A stretch of DNA of 64,000 bases from JACDAN01 sp035707105 (GCA_035707105.1 DASSUI010000032.1:25999-89998), one strand, 5' to 3'; positions 9,127 through 18,434 are shown, counted from the first letter of the stretch. Made by a program: numbers and translations. The notes: a model not told the origin generated them from the letters alone.

Positions 9127-9803
9127 CCACTCCGCTTACGACGGTGATCGTCGCCGCATACAACGGCGAAAGATTCCTCCAAGAGACACTGGAAAGTTTG
9201 TTCTCTCAGGATTACTCCTCATATGAGGTTGTCTTCGTAGACGACGGGTCACAGGATCGGACGGCCGAGATCGCGCGCTCCTTCCCACTCCACTACCTGC
9301 GTCAAGCGAACCAGGGTCTCCCTGCAGCTCGCAATGCCGGACTCGCGGTCGCAAAGGGGGAATTCGTTGCCTTCCTCGACGACGACGACGTACTGCCCCC
9401 GAACAAGTTGAGCCTTCAGGTTCGCCATCTACTCGAGCATCCCGATACCGGCTGCGTTCTCGGCCGGTGTGAGTGGATCTTCGAGGGAATCGAGTCGCCC
9501 GACCTCAAGCGGGACCCGATCTTCGGTGAACTCGGCGGGATTCAATTCGTGACGGCGATGATCCGACGTCATGTTCTGGAGGAGCTCGGAGGATTCGACC
9601 CGAGCTACCTCTACGCCGAGGACAGGGACCTGTTCGTCAGAATGCGAGAACACGGTGTCAAGATCGAGGTGCTGGAGGACGTTGTTCTCCACAAGAGGCT
9701 TCACGGCTCCAACATGACGCTCAACCCGCCAGAGACCCATCCGCTGCTCCGATCGCTAAAGGAGAAGCTGGATCGGGAGCGCACCGCGCGGGGAGGCCCA
9801 TGA
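9123..9803 (+). CDS. Family 2 glycosyltransferase
   Basis: Inverting GT-A glycosyltransferase of family 2, 226 residues, cytoplasmic. It opens with the beta strand TTVIVAAYNGERFLQETL, then VVFVDDGSQDRT (nucleotide-binding Asp pair), GLPAARNAGL and the DxD-type FLDDDDVL (about 85-92). YAEDRDLFVRM near 165 supplies the ED acceptor/base motif. The ATG at 9123 overlaps the preceding stop (ATGA). Its own stop overlaps the next ATG in the same way, so 7535-10534 is a compact four-gene operon. Donor and acceptor sugars are not predictable. Confidence 0.9.
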   Translation: MTTPLTTVIVAAYNGERFLQETLESLFSQDYSSYEVVFVDDGSQDRTAEIARSFPLHYLRQANQGLPAARNAGLAVAKGEFVAFLDDDDVLPPNKLSLQVRHLLEHPDTGCVLGRCEWIFEGIESPDLKRDPIFGELGGIQFVTAMIRRHVLEELGGFDPSYLYAEDRDLFVRMREHGVKIEVLEDVVLHKRLHGSNMTLNPPETHPLLRSLKEKLDRERTARGGP

Positions 9804-10534
9804 CCACGCGCTCGAGCGACCGCCTTATCAGCGTGATCGTCACGGTTTACAACGCTGCTCCTTACCTCGGCGAGGCGATCGACAGCGTGCTCGCACAGAC
9901 GTATCGCCCCTTCGAACTCATCGTGCTCGACGATGGCTCGACGGACGGAAGTGGCGATGTGGCACAGCAGTACGGATCGGCGGTACGGTTCACTCGGCAG
10001 GAACGTCAGGGGCTAGGCGCGGCGCGGAACGCCGCCGTCGCGCTCGCGGACGGTTCGTATCTTGCCTTTCTCGACGCTGACGACCGGTTCCTGCCCGAGA
10101 AGCTCGAGCGCCAGATGGAGGTCCTCGACGCAGACGCGGGGACGGACATGGTGTTCGGTCACGTCACCGAGTTCGTGAGCCCGGACATCGACGAAAGCGC
10201 GGCGGCGCGGTTGCGAGAGCCTGTTCACGATGTGGCTTGGCGGATGCCGAATCTGATGCTGGTCCGGCGGGGGTCCTTCGACGAGGTTGGCCCCTTCTCC
10301 ACGACGCTCCGCGTCGGCATCGGGGTCGACTGGTACGCCCGCGCGAGGGACGAGGGGCTCAAGGAGGCGGTGCCGCCGTTCGTCGTGCTTGAGCGGCGGC
10401 TCCACGCCTCGAACAACGGCATCCGCGAGCGCGAGTCTCGGCAGCAGTACCTCCACGTGATCAAGCAGTCGCTTGATCGGCGACGGCGGCTCGGTGGCGC
10501 AGCGAACTCTGAACCGCCGTCTCGGGGCGCGTGA
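9800..10534 (+). CDS. Family 2 glycosyltransferase
   Basis: Second GT-A family 2 enzyme, 244 residues, paralogous to its upstream neighbour. Visible motifs are ISVIVTVYNAAPYLGEAI, LIVLDDGSTDGSG, GLGAARNAAV and the metal-binding FLDADDRFLP. The usual ED base motif is less clear: VGIGVDWYARARDEG carries a VDW in that place, as seen in many family members. It completes the operon that starts with the PqqD-like gene. The 93 bases to the next flippase gene contain only a short GC-rich inverted repeat and no clear promoter, so the flippase may be read through. Confidence 0.88.
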   Translation: MTTRSSDRLISVIVTVYNAAPYLGEAIDSVLAQTYRPFELIVLDDGSTDGSGDVAQQYGSAVRFTRQERQGLGAARNAAVALADGSYLAFLDADDRFLPEKLERQMEVLDADAGTDMVFGHVTEFVSPDIDESAAARLREPVHDVAWRMPNLMLVRRGSFDEVGPFSTTLRVGIGVDWYARARDEGLKEAVPPFVVLERRLHASNNGIRERESRQQYLHVIKQSLDRRRRLGGAANSEPPSRGA

Positions 10535-10627
10535 GCCGCCACTCCTGATGGCACGTTCGGGGCCTGGGGTGGCCCCCTTGCGCCAAGCGGGCACGGAGCT
10601 GGCTGAGTATTGAGCAGCGAGCGCTAG

Positions 10628-12160
10628 ATGCCAGCGTCCGCCCTCCCGCGCCGTTTCCGGCGTAACGTCCTTGCGACCTACCTGAGCACGGCGACGTCGG
10701 CCGTACAGGTCCTCGTCATCACGCCGCTGCTCGTTCACGGCCTCGGGCCCGAGCGCTACGGCATCTGGGCGCTTGTCTGGTCCTTCGGCCTCTTCGCGGT
10801 GTTGCTCGAGCTCGGGCTTTCATCGGCGACGGTTCGGTACGTCGCTCAGTATCGGGAGCTGGGGCAGGAGCCGATGCTCGTACGCACCGTCAGCGCCTCC
10901 TTCTGGGTTCTGCTCGGTCTTGGTGCCCTCGCCCTTCTCGTCGGGGTAGTGCTCGCGCCGCTGGTTCCGGTCGCCTTCAAGGCACCGGGCCAGGAGGCCG
11001 CGACCTCGGTGCTGGTCGTGCTGGTCGCGGCTTCGATCGCCGCGGCAATCGCAGGAGGCGCCTTCCAGGGCTGCCTCGCTGGATTGCAGCGCTACAGCCT
11101 CCTGAGCATGTTCGCCATCGGCGCTGCCGTAGCGCAGACCGCGGCTTTCGCCCTCGTCATTTCGGTGGGCGGTGGACTTGTCGCACTGGGAGTCGCGTTG
11201 CTCGCGGTGTCCTTGGCCGAGCAGATCTCGCGATACATCGCCGTCCGGCGGTTGGCACCCCAGGTGACGTTGTCGCCCCGGATCTTCGACCGCAGCTTCG
11301 CCAAAGAGATCTTCCGGGTCTCAATGTGGATCTCCTCGACTCACGCCGCAACGGCGATCCGGTACCGGATCGACACGATCGTCGTCGGTTTCGTGGCGGG
11401 CGTTCAGGCCGCGGGCGTGTACGCCGTGGGCCAGCTGCTCTTTGTCGCAGCCGACCGCTTCATACGCCCGGCGCTCACCGGGTTCTTTCCATTCTCGGCC
11501 GAGCTTGCCGGTCGCCGAGACGCCGAGCGTCTACGCGGAGGGATGCTCACCGGAACTCGCGTCGCACTCGCGGCCGCCGGGCCTCTCTGCGTCAGCGGGA
11601 TCGTGCTTGCGAAACCGGCTCTCCACGCGTGGGTCGGGGCGGGGTATGGGGAGGCCCATCTGGTGGTCGTCTATCTGTTGGCGGCGCTCCTGATCGCGAC
11701 GATCAGCCGAGCCGGACTGCTCATGCTTCAAGGCTCCGGAAGGATCCGCGGTCCGGCGGCCATCGTCTGGGTCGAAGCGATCGTCAACTTGGCGCTTAGC
11801 ATCGCACTTGGACTGGTGATCGGCCTGTCCGGCGTGGCGCTCGCCACGTTGATTGCGACTGTCGCCGTAAGCACCTTGATCGGCATCCCTTACATCTGTC
11901 GCGCGTTTGACCTCTCGGTTCGACGGTTTCTGCTGCCCATCGCGCAGGCGCACGTACCTGCCGTGGGGGTGGCGCTCGCGACAGGCTGGATCCTCAAGCC
12001 GTCGGAGAATGCCGGCTTTCCGAGCGTCGTGGCAGCAGGTGTGGCTATCGGGGGGTCGTACCTGCTGATCCTCATCTTCACGGGCCTCAGCCGCGACGAG
12101 CGTCGGCACGTCTGGGATCGGATTCGCCGGGTCGATTCCCGCGCCGTCAGCGAGGCGTGA
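10628..12160 (+). CDS. Polysaccharide flippase / MOP-family membrane protein
   Basis: Polytopic membrane protein of 510 residues with about 14 hydrophobic helices and a basic N-terminus (RRFRRNVLATYLSTATSAVQ), typical of the O-antigen/teichoic acid exporter branch of MOP flippases. An early YGIWALVWSFGLFAVLLELGL segment matches the GxW-rich second helix common in this group. The C-terminus ends in a charged DRIRRVDSRAVSEA tail. Its stop overlaps the GTG of the following SDR by four bases. It is the second flippase in the locus and shares only topology, not obvious sequence, with the one at 2290-3630. Confidence 0.82.
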   Translation: MPASALPRRFRRNVLATYLSTATSAVQVLVITPLLVHGLGPERYGIWALVWSFGLFAVLLELGLSSATVRYVAQYRELGQEPMLVRTVSASFWVLLGLGALALLVGVVLAPLVPVAFKAPGQEAATSVLVVLVAASIAAAIAGGAFQGCLAGLQRYSLLSMFAIGAAVAQTAAFALVISVGGGLVALGVALLAVSLAEQISRYIAVRRLAPQVTLSPRIFDRSFAKEIFRVSMWISSTHAATAIRYRIDTIVVGFVAGVQAAGVYAVGQLLFVAADRFIRPALTGFFPFSAELAGRRDAERLRGGMLTGTRVALAAAGPLCVSGIVLAKPALHAWVGAGYGEAHLVVVYLLAALLIATISRAGLLMLQGSGRIRGPAAIVWVEAIVNLALSIALGLVIGLSGVALATLIATVAVSTLIGIPYICRAFDLSVRRFLLPIAQAHVPAVGVALATGWILKPSENAGFPSVVAAGVAIGGSYLLILIFTGLSRDERRHVWDRIRRVDSRAVSEA

Positions 12161-12915
12161 CAAGCCGCCGAGTTCTCATTACGGGTGCGGCCGGCCTGAT
12201 CGGCGGAATTCTTCGGCGAGGCCTAGCCGATGAGTTCGAACTGAGTGGGGTCGATGCTCGGAGCCGCCTTTTTCGCGGCCGCGCCGCAAACATGAGAAAG
12301 CTCCGATCTGTTCTAGGCGACTTCGCGAATCAGGGAGCAGTGATCGACCTCGCCGCGGATTCCGACCCAACTGCCGGCTGGAGCTCCATCTACGGCAACA
12401 ACCTACTCGCCACGTACAACGCCTTCGAGGCTTCCCGGCGCGCCGACGTAAGGCGGGTTATCTTCGCAAGCTCGAATCACGTGACGGGGCTCTATGAGTG
12501 GGATCGCCCATACGACGCAATTGTGGCTGGGCGGTACGAGGGCCTGGACCAAACGAACATTCCCCTGCTCACAAGCGACGCGCCGATCCGACCTGACGGC
12601 CTCTATGCCGTCGGCAAGGCGTTCGGAGAGGCGCTTGGGCGCTTCTACGCGGAGGAGTACGGCCTGTCTGTCATCTGCCTGAGGATAGGCACGGTCAATG
12701 CCGCCGACCGTCCCCGTATTCCGCGGCATTTTGCAACGCTGCTCACGCATAAGGATCTCGTCCGTCTTGTCCGCTGCGCCATTCAGGCACCGGACGACCT
12801 CGCTTACGGGATCTTCTACGGCGTCTCGAACAACGCCTGGCGATTCTGGGGCCTGGACGATGCCCGCGAGTCCCTCGGCTACGTGCCGGAGGACGATGCC
12901 GAGCTGTGGCGCTGA
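12157..12915 (+). CDS. NAD-dependent epimerase/dehydratase, uronate-dehydrogenase-like SDR
   Basis: Extended SDR of 252 residues. The N-terminus VLITGAAGLIGGILRRGL binds NAD, VIFASSNHVTGLYE carries the catalytic Ser, and LYAVGKAFGEALG gives the YxxxK pair. The short length, the VIDLAADSDPTAGW segment and the C-terminal FYGVSNNAWRFWGLDDARE resemble uronate dehydrogenases and related sugar-acid enzymes rather than classical nucleotide-sugar epimerases. The GTG start overlaps the flippase stop (GTGA). Its 3' end overlaps the convergent nucleotidyltransferase gene by 37 bases. A role in making or modifying a uronic-acid building block is an inference from similarity and context. Confidence 0.75.
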   Translation: MTSRRVLITGAAGLIGGILRRGLADEFELSGVDARSRLFRGRAANMRKLRSVLGDFANQGAVIDLAADSDPTAGWSSIYGNNLLATYNAFEASRRADVRRVIFASSNHVTGLYEWDRPYDAIVAGRYEGLDQTNIPLLTSDAPIRPDGLYAVGKAFGEALGRFYAEEYGLSVICLRIGTVNAADRPRIPRHFATLLTHKDLVRLVRCAIQAPDDLAYGIFYGVSNNAWRFWGLDDARESLGYVPEDDAELWR

Positions 12916-14066
12916 GCCAAGCGCCTCGAGCGGCGGTGCGCTCGCGCCTGTGAGAGTGCGGTCACACTCCTGCGCGCTGCGGCCGCAGGTAGCTGCGAAA
13001 AGCGATCGACACCCCATTCCGCACGCACGAAGTCCGGAAGCCTCAGCACAGCGCGCAAGACGCTCTGGTCTTGGCTTGCCACCACGTGCGCTCCGACCGT
13101 CGCCGGCAGGTTCCCGAGAAGGCGTCCGCCTCGGCCGCTGATTCGATGCGCAAAGCGTTCACGCCGTGTCACGGTCGTTGTTCCGAGCTCCTTCACGACC
13201 CAGCCGGGGATCGGCGCATCGAGCTCCTCGGTGAGGTAACGGAGACCTTCGAGCAGGGGCAGACTCCGGCGCCGCAGAACCGCCTTGCTGATCAGTGTTT
13301 CCCAGTCGATGTCCGATTCGGCGACGCGGAGGATGGTCATCGCGTCGGGGATCCATTGCACGTTGGACGTACCGCCGCTTCTCGCTCCGCCGACGCATGT
13401 GAGGAGGAGCTCGTCGCTCGGGTCGAGCGTCAACGTCGGAGTTCCCCGGACGTCGGACACGTCGGCGTGACGCCAGACCTCTTCCTCCGATACCTGGTCG
13501 CCGGCCGGCTCGAATTCGACGGGTAGCCGGGAGTGCAGAGCAGCCATCCGCCCGTCGCGTGCCCCGGAAGGCTGCATGCGCCGAGAGCGCCCCGAGTCGT
13601 CAGCGATCGACCAGCCCGCCCGCGTCAGCACGGTCACGGCGTCGTCCCGCAGACTCGGGCGCACCAGCACTGCCGCTTCGTCGATCGGCCGGACGCCAAG
13701 GCCCCGGTAATAGCGCGTGACGAGAGCTGCTCCCCCGAACACGATCGATTCGATTCCCGCGCCGCGGAGCGCAGTAAGCATCTCCAGCAGCGCCTTCATC
13801 GCGACCTGGTTGCGGTACCAGACGTAGCGGTAGACGCCTTTCAGCCGCGGAAGAAATCGGTCGGCGTCGTCTTGCTCCCGTAGCCGGTCGTAAAGAAGGG
13901 GCAAGAGGACGGTCGAACCGGCTTCCAGTCGTTGGATATCGAGCCGCGGTCTCAGCTCGCTCCACGCCCGCGCGCCACGCTCATCCTTGAGGAGCGCCAC
14001 TTTGAGGAGAAGCTCCTGCTCCCGGCTCGGCCAGAACGAGCCCGCGCGACCCCGCCGCATCGCCAT
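12879..14066 (-). CDS. NTP_transf_5-like nucleotidyltransferase, apparently degenerate
   Basis: Protein of 395 residues with the fold of the PF14907-type nucleotidyltransferases found in polysaccharide loci. The helical N-terminal part (EQELLLKVALLKDERGA) is followed by the core FGGAALVTRYYRGLGVRPIDEAAVLV and the strand LTLDPSDELLLTCV. In its intact neighbour the matching site reads RPSIDLDLLV with two metal-binding Asp residues. Here it reads RPIDEAAVLV, so the second Asp is missing and catalysis is doubtful. It follows that neighbour with an ATGA overlap, so the two are co-translated and may form a heteromer. Function of the family is unknown. Confidence 0.75.
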   Translation of the reverse strand: MAMRRGRAGSFWPSREQELLLKVALLKDERGARAWSELRPRLDIQRLEAGSTVLLPLLYDRLREQDDADRFLPRLKGVYRYVWYRNQVAMKALLEMLTALRGAGIESIVFGGAALVTRYYRGLGVRPIDEAAVLVRPSLRDDAVTVLTRAGWSIADDSGRSRRMQPSGARDGRMAALHSRLPVEFEPAGDQVSEEEVWRHADVSDVRGTPTLTLDPSDELLLTCVGGARSGGTSNVQWIPDAMTILRVAESDIDWETLISKAVLRRRSLPLLEGLRYLTEELDAPIPGWVVKELGTTTVTRRERFAHRISGRGGRLLGNLPATVGAHVVASQDQSVLRAVLRLPDFVRAEWGVDRFSQLPAAAARRSVTALSQARAHRRSRRLAQRHSSASSSGT

Positions 14067-15133
14067 CAGCCTTCGCGTGCAGTGCGACTTTCGAGGCTGC
14101 GCTCGGCAGAGTCGGGGCGGCGCTGGCTGGCTGCCTCGAGCTCCCGATCGCGGGCCGATCGCAGACGGAAGGCTTGCCGAAGGGCGCCGAGCGTTCGCCT
14201 CGCCTTTTCGCGCCAGGTCTCGCCGCCTGAAGGCCGCAACTCTGAGCCGGCGATCCTCGCTGCAGCCACGAGTGCCTTCGGCCCCGACAGCCCGATAAAC
14301 GGCCCCGCGAGCTCCGCGACCTTCGACTCGATTACCGTACGCTCACGCATCGATTCGAGACCCTTGGTCCAGATCCGCGGCGCCCCCCCATCGACATGCT
14401 CGGCGAGGAGAACCCGACGCGCGGTGGCGTCCGTCACCCTCCAGAGCCGATCTATTCCCCAATGGCGGGCGAGGCTTTCCGTCTCTCCGGGCCCTGCAGC
14501 CTGTGCCATCAGGACAACGTCGATCAGATGGCCCAACCGAGTAAGTGGTACCTCACGCCACATGTGTGCAGTAAGCACGACCGCCTGCTGGGCAGGCGGA
14601 AGGGCCAGCACACCTTGCCCGAGCGCTGAGGCGTCGGTCGCGGACTCAGACAGCTCGTCGAACGACGGGGGGGAGAGCCATGTCGGCCAGCTCGGTGTGC
14701 TGTGGAGCTCCACATGAACCAGCATGCCGGGCCACTCGAGACACGGAAGGTGATGATGCACCTCTGGAGTAGGGCCCAATAGCTCGTTGAAGCCTGCGGC
14801 GATGAGAGTATCTTGGGTCTGCTCGGGATCCGGCACCAACAGATCGAGATCAATCGACGGACGGAGCTCAGGCCTCGGGTACTTCGCCGCGACGTCGGCT
14901 CCCTTCAGGAGGATCAACGGTCCGTCGTAGGCCTCACGGACGCGCCTGACCACGGCGGGCGCCGCCAGCCTGAACACCTTGGCGCCTCGCTCGAGCTCGA
15001 GCAAGTCCGCGGGAACGGAGCGCCCGATCGACCGCCACCGCCAAGCGGCGTAGAGGTGCAGACGGTGTGCATGGAGATCAGAGACCGTCCTGGCACGCTC
15101 TACAAGCTCGTCGACCCGAGACCAAAGGTCCAT
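14066..15133 (-). CDS. NTP_transf_5 family nucleotidyltransferase
   Basis: Uncharacterised nucleotidyltransferase-fold protein of 355 residues. The core reads LILLKGADVAAKYPRPE then RPSIDLDLLVPDPE (about 125-138), giving a Lys-Gly strand and an intact DxD metal site. HHHLPCLEWPGMLVHVELH supplies the third strand. The ATG at 15133 starts right before a regular helix (DLWSRVDELVERAR). A longer frame to 15229 has a Pro/Cys/His-rich leader that looks non-coding. It is the first gene of a two-gene unit with the degenerate paralogue downstream. Members occur with PqqD and HprK-like genes, both present about 6 kb away in this locus; the target molecule is unknown. Confidence 0.8.
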   Translation of the reverse strand: MDLWSRVDELVERARTVSDLHAHRLHLYAAWRWRSIGRSVPADLLELERGAKVFRLAAPAVVRRVREAYDGPLILLKGADVAAKYPRPELRPSIDLDLLVPDPEQTQDTLIAAGFNELLGPTPEVHHHLPCLEWPGMLVHVELHSTPSWPTWLSPPSFDELSESATDASALGQGVLALPPAQQAVVLTAHMWREVPLTRLGHLIDVVLMAQAAGPGETESLARHWGIDRLWRVTDATARRVLLAEHVDGGAPRIWTKGLESMRERTVIESKVAELAGPFIGLSGPKALVAAARIAGSELRPSGGETWREKARRTLGALRQAFRLRSARDRELEAASQRRPDSAERSLESRTAREG

Positions 15134-15208
15134 CCACTCATTGTGGCAAGGCGCGTGAGCTTCTGCGGTTGGCGGGCAACAAGCCGTTGGTATCTTGGCG
15201 CCGGGCCG

Positions 15209-16009
15209 ATGCCGAGCGCGGTCAGGCATTCACGACGAGCGATTCTCTCCGCACAAGGCTCCGAGCGGGTCCGTCGGCTCCTCCGCCGGAAGAGGCTCGA
15301 CAACCTTCTCGACTGGGTGCGGTTCCGAATCGACACGTTTCCTCGCAATGAGAGGCTGGTCGCGCGTTTGGGACTGCCGTACTACGTCACCAACTATCAG
15401 TCGCTGCCGTGGGTGGGACTTCGCTCCGGAACCCGCGCAAGTGGCACTGAGAGCCGACTGGCCGCGATGCTCCCCGACCTAGAGCGCTGCGAGGTGGAGT
15501 CGGCGCTCGATGTCGGGGGTCACGTCGGGTGGTTCGCATTCGAATTCGCGCGAAGAGGCATCGACACCGTCGTAGTCGAGCGCGAAGATCGCGCCATTCG
15601 AGTCGGTCTGTATGCCCGAGAAAAGGCCGGTCTGTCACAGGTGAGTTTTCTCGTGATGGACGTCCAGCCCGGGAATGCCTTCCTTCTGCCGGAGGTCGAC
15701 TGCACCCTGATGCTCTCGATTTGGCACCATCTCGTGCGAGAGAGCGGAGTAGAGGCGGCGACCGAGGTTCTAGGCGCGAGCTGGCAGAAGACGCGCAAGG
15801 TTCTCTTCTTCGACACCGGAGCGGCGGAGATGCCGCCTGATTGGGGTCTGCCGAACATGAAGCCGGAGCCCAAGGTGTGGCTTAGGCGGTACCTGACCAA
15901 GGCGTGCCCCAATGGGGAGGTCGTCGACCTCGGTGAGCACGACGCCTTCGGCCCCGACAACGAGCCGGTGCGGCGCACCCTCTTCGCCGTGATCAAGTCT
16001 TCCGGCTGA
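15209..16009 (+). CDS. Class I SAM-dependent methyltransferase
   Basis: Predicted methyltransferase of 266 residues. SAM-binding motif I reads ESALDVGGHVGWFAFEFARR (about 95-114), the acidic ribose-binding position follows in VVVERE, and the post-motif region LMLSIWHHLVRESG matches FkbM/TylF-like sugar methyltransferases. The first 90 residues are basic (SERVRRLLRRKRLDNLL) and may bind the glycan substrate. The ATG at 15209 is the last plausible start before the conserved part. The open frame extends further back but runs antisense through the nucleotidyltransferase gene. It diverges from that gene with 75 bases between starts. Likely O-methylation of a polysaccharide sugar, inferred from context. 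Confidence 0.78.
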   Translation: MPSAVRHSRRAILSAQGSERVRRLLRRKRLDNLLDWVRFRIDTFPRNERLVARLGLPYYVTNYQSLPWVGLRSGTRASGTESRLAAMLPDLERCEVESALDVGGHVGWFAFEFARRGIDTVVVEREDRAIRVGLYAREKAGLSQVSFLVMDVQPGNAFLLPEVDCTLMLSIWHHLVRESGVEAATEVLGASWQKTRKVLFFDTGAAEMPPDWGLPNMKPEPKVWLRRYLTKACPNGEVVDLGEHDAFGPDNEPVRRTLFAVIKSSG

Positions 16010-16084
16010 GCGAGCCCGCTTTTTGACATCGGATGCGAGCGAGGCAATTCGCGCGCAAGCCTCCGGGAATCGCTAGAGATCCGG

Positions 16085-17590
16085 CTAGCGCCGGCCGCTC
16101 TTCTGATGCCGCGGCGCGACTTCCAGCCCACTGTAGGCCCTCGCGCCGTAGAGGGAATCGACCCGTTCGAGCGAGTCGGTCAGGATCAGGCCGACACGCT
16201 GGACTTCAAGCGATTCGAGTGTCGCGCGCACGGCTTCCGCGTTGCCTTGCGTTGTCCGACCGCTTCTTGCGACGACGATGACACTGTCTGCGGCCAGGAG
16301 GAGCGGGTACGCGTCGCCAACGAAGAGGACCGGCGGACTGTCGAAGATGGCGTAGTCCGCGCTCTCCCGCAATCCATTGACGAGACCGGCGATGCGATGT
16401 TCGTCGAGTAGCCGGATAGCGTTCGGTTCTACACGCCCAGCAGTGATCACCCGAAGGCGACCTCTCGGCGATGCGGGTGCCGCGCCATCCGATCTCCCCT
16501 CACGCCGCGCGGTCGAGATGGCCGTCGGCGTGGGCCCGCCGCCTGCGGCGAGCCCCGTCAGGTTAACCGTCTGGAATACATCTGCGAGCTGCGCTCGGCG
16601 CTGCAGGACATCAATGAGCCCGGGCGCGTCCTCCGGCAGGTCGAAGAAGTCGTGGAGAGTCGGCCGGTACAGATCCGCACCGACGCAAACGACGTCCCTC
16701 CCGGCGGTCGCCAGCATGATGCTGACATTGGCGGCGACCGAACTCTTTCCCTCCGTTTCCTGCGCGCTCGTTATGACGATTGCCGGTCCACTGACGGGGA
16801 CATTCGAAAACTCGAGCTTCGCGCAGAGGAGACGAAGTGCTTCGAAGGCTTCGTGCGTTCGGCGGTCCGTCGGCACGGCGGTCACCCGATCGGCGGGCAA
16901 GTGGGCGGGTAGCGTGCCGATCACCGGCGCGCCAAACCACTCCTCTGCGTCCTTTGGCCGCCGTATCCGGTCGTCCAGGCTGTCTCGGACGAACACAAGA
17001 GTAATGGCAATCAAGAGGCCGAGCATGCCGGCGAATCCAAGCGTTCGCATCGGCCGCGGAGAAACCGGCTCCGATTCGAGGTGAGCTGGATCGAAGACGC
17101 GAGCCGTGATTTCCGTATCCTCACTGCGACGGCCGGGCGAACTGGGATTCGCCCCGAGCTTCTCGTCGACCAGATCGATGAATACGCGCCCGACCTCGTT
17201 CAACACGGCGACGGCCGACTCCTTGTCGGTCGAGTCATAGCTGACCTCGAGAACCGAACTCGCCGGCTTGCTGCGCACACGCATGTCGGAAAGGAGCTGA
17301 TCGGGGGGCTTGTCGAGGTTCAGATTGTTCGTGACTCGCTCTGCGACGACATTTGTGCGAAGGAGATTGCTGAGCGTGAGGGTAAACGGCTCGACGTTTC
17401 CGCCGAAGCCGGGTTGGAAGACACCACCGCCCTGTCCCACCACTATTCCCATCGAAGCACGGTAGACCGGAGTCTGCAGCGTTGTCACCAGGAGCGCGGT
17501 AGCCACCGCGAGCGCAACGATTGCGCCTATGAGCCAGGCCTGTCTTCCGAGGACTTCGAGGTAGCGACGAAGAGGGGGCTGTTCGGACAT
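16085..17590 (-). CDS. Wzz/Wzc-like polysaccharide co-polymerase with BY-kinase-type ATPase domain
   Basis: Membrane protein of 501 residues that controls glycan chain length. A Wzz domain opens with LRRYLEVLGRQAWLIGAIVA (first helix about 16-36), and a second helix lies near 200 (GFAGMLGLLIAITLVFV). The cytoplasmic P-loop domain then has TSAQETEGKSSVAANVS as Walker A and YAIFDSPPVLFVGD as Walker B. The Walker A' strand reads VVCVGADLYRP; BY-kinases normally have two Asp there, so the first is lost. No tyrosine-rich tail is present (the end is RRHQKSGRR-like). It may be an ATPase without autokinase activity. The ATG at 17590 was chosen over an in-frame start 29 codons upstream that would run into the divergent gene. 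Confidence 0.8.
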   Translation of the reverse strand: MSEQPPLRRYLEVLGRQAWLIGAIVALAVATALLVTTLQTPVYRASMGIVVGQGGGVFQPGFGGNVEPFTLTLSNLLRTNVVAERVTNNLNLDKPPDQLLSDMRVRSKPASSVLEVSYDSTDKESAVAVLNEVGRVFIDLVDEKLGANPSSPGRRSEDTEITARVFDPAHLESEPVSPRPMRTLGFAGMLGLLIAITLVFVRDSLDDRIRRPKDAEEWFGAPVIGTLPAHLPADRVTAVPTDRRTHEAFEALRLLCAKLEFSNVPVSGPAIVITSAQETEGKSSVAANVSIMLATAGRDVVCVGADLYRPTLHDFFDLPEDAPGLIDVLQRRAQLADVFQTVNLTGLAAGGGPTPTAISTARREGRSDGAAPASPRGRLRVITAGRVEPNAIRLLDEHRIAGLVNGLRESADYAIFDSPPVLFVGDAYPLLLAADSVIVVARSGRTTQGNAEAVRATLESLEVQRVGLILTDSLERVDSLYGARAYSGLEVAPRHQKSGRR

Positions 17591-17657
17591 GACGGCAGTC
17601 GAGGCTGTATAACGAGAACGAGGTCTGAGTGTATCTGCCTTTTCCTCGCACGCCCTC

Positions 17658-18434
17658 TTGCCGTCTCCGCTGATCATCTGCTACCACGCGGTGAGCTCGA
17701 CATGGCCGTCGACTCTCGCCGTCCCAGAGCACGTCGTCGAACGTCACATTTCGCTCTTACGCGCCCGGGCCTACGAGGGTCTCACGCTCACCGAGGCTGA
17801 GCGGCGCCGGCACAAGGGCAAGCTCAGGGAGCGAACGGTCGTGATCACCTTCGACGACGCATTTGCCTCGACCTTGGCGGCAAAGCCGATTCTCGAGGCG
17901 GCCGGCTTCCCCGCGACAGTGTTCGTGCCAACAAGTTTTGTTGATTACGGGGATCGACTGTCGTACGTCGAGCCGGATGGCAGCAGCGGAACGTATGCGG
18001 ACGAGCTCATTACGCTGTCATGGGAAGAGCTGGCCGGGCTCCGCGACGCCGGCTGGGAGATCGGATCGCATACCGTGACGCATCGGAGACTTCTCGAATT
18101 GGACGATGCGGACCTCTGGCGTGAACTCAAGGAATCCCGGGAGGTGATAAGCGAGCGGTTCGGGCACTGCGAAACGGTCGCGTACCCGTATGGGCTCGCG
18201 GACGCTCGGGTCTCCGCAGCCGCGAAGCGCGCAGGTTACCTCGCAGGCTGCACCCTCAGCCCCTCCCACCGGATCGATGAACCGTTCCGCCGAGCGCGCG
18301 TCGGGCTGTACAGGGCCGACACGGGACTGCGGTTCCGGGCGAAGCTGTCACCGACTCTGGCCAAGCTCCGTCGGACCCCGCTCGCGGATCTGGCACAAGG
18401 GATCCGCTCGAGGTTCGGAGCACTCCCAAGCTAG
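17658..18434 (+). CDS. Polysaccharide deacetylase (NodB homology domain)
   Basis: Carbohydrate esterase family 4-type deacetylase of 258 residues. LIICYHAVSST opens the barrel, VITFDDAFAS gives the metal/catalytic Asp pair (about 60-65), GSHTVTHRRL gives the HxxxH metal ligands (about 135), and TVAYPYGLAD is the RxPY-like motif 3. No signal peptide is evident, so it may act on lipid-linked glycan inside or at the membrane, or the TTG start at 17658 may not be the true one. It diverges from the Wzc-like gene with 67 bases between the starts, and the pair probably share regulation. Substrate is likely an N-acetylated polysaccharide. Confidence 0.85.
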   Translation: MPSPLIICYHAVSSTWPSTLAVPEHVVERHISLLRARAYEGLTLTEAERRRHKGKLRERTVVITFDDAFASTLAAKPILEAAGFPATVFVPTSFVDYGDRLSYVEPDGSSGTYADELITLSWEELAGLRDAGWEIGSHTVTHRRLLELDDADLWRELKESREVISERFGHCETVAYPYGLADARVSAAAKRAGYLAGCTLSPSHRIDEPFRRARVGLYRADTGLRFRAKLSPTLAKLRRTPLADLAQGIRSRFGALPS

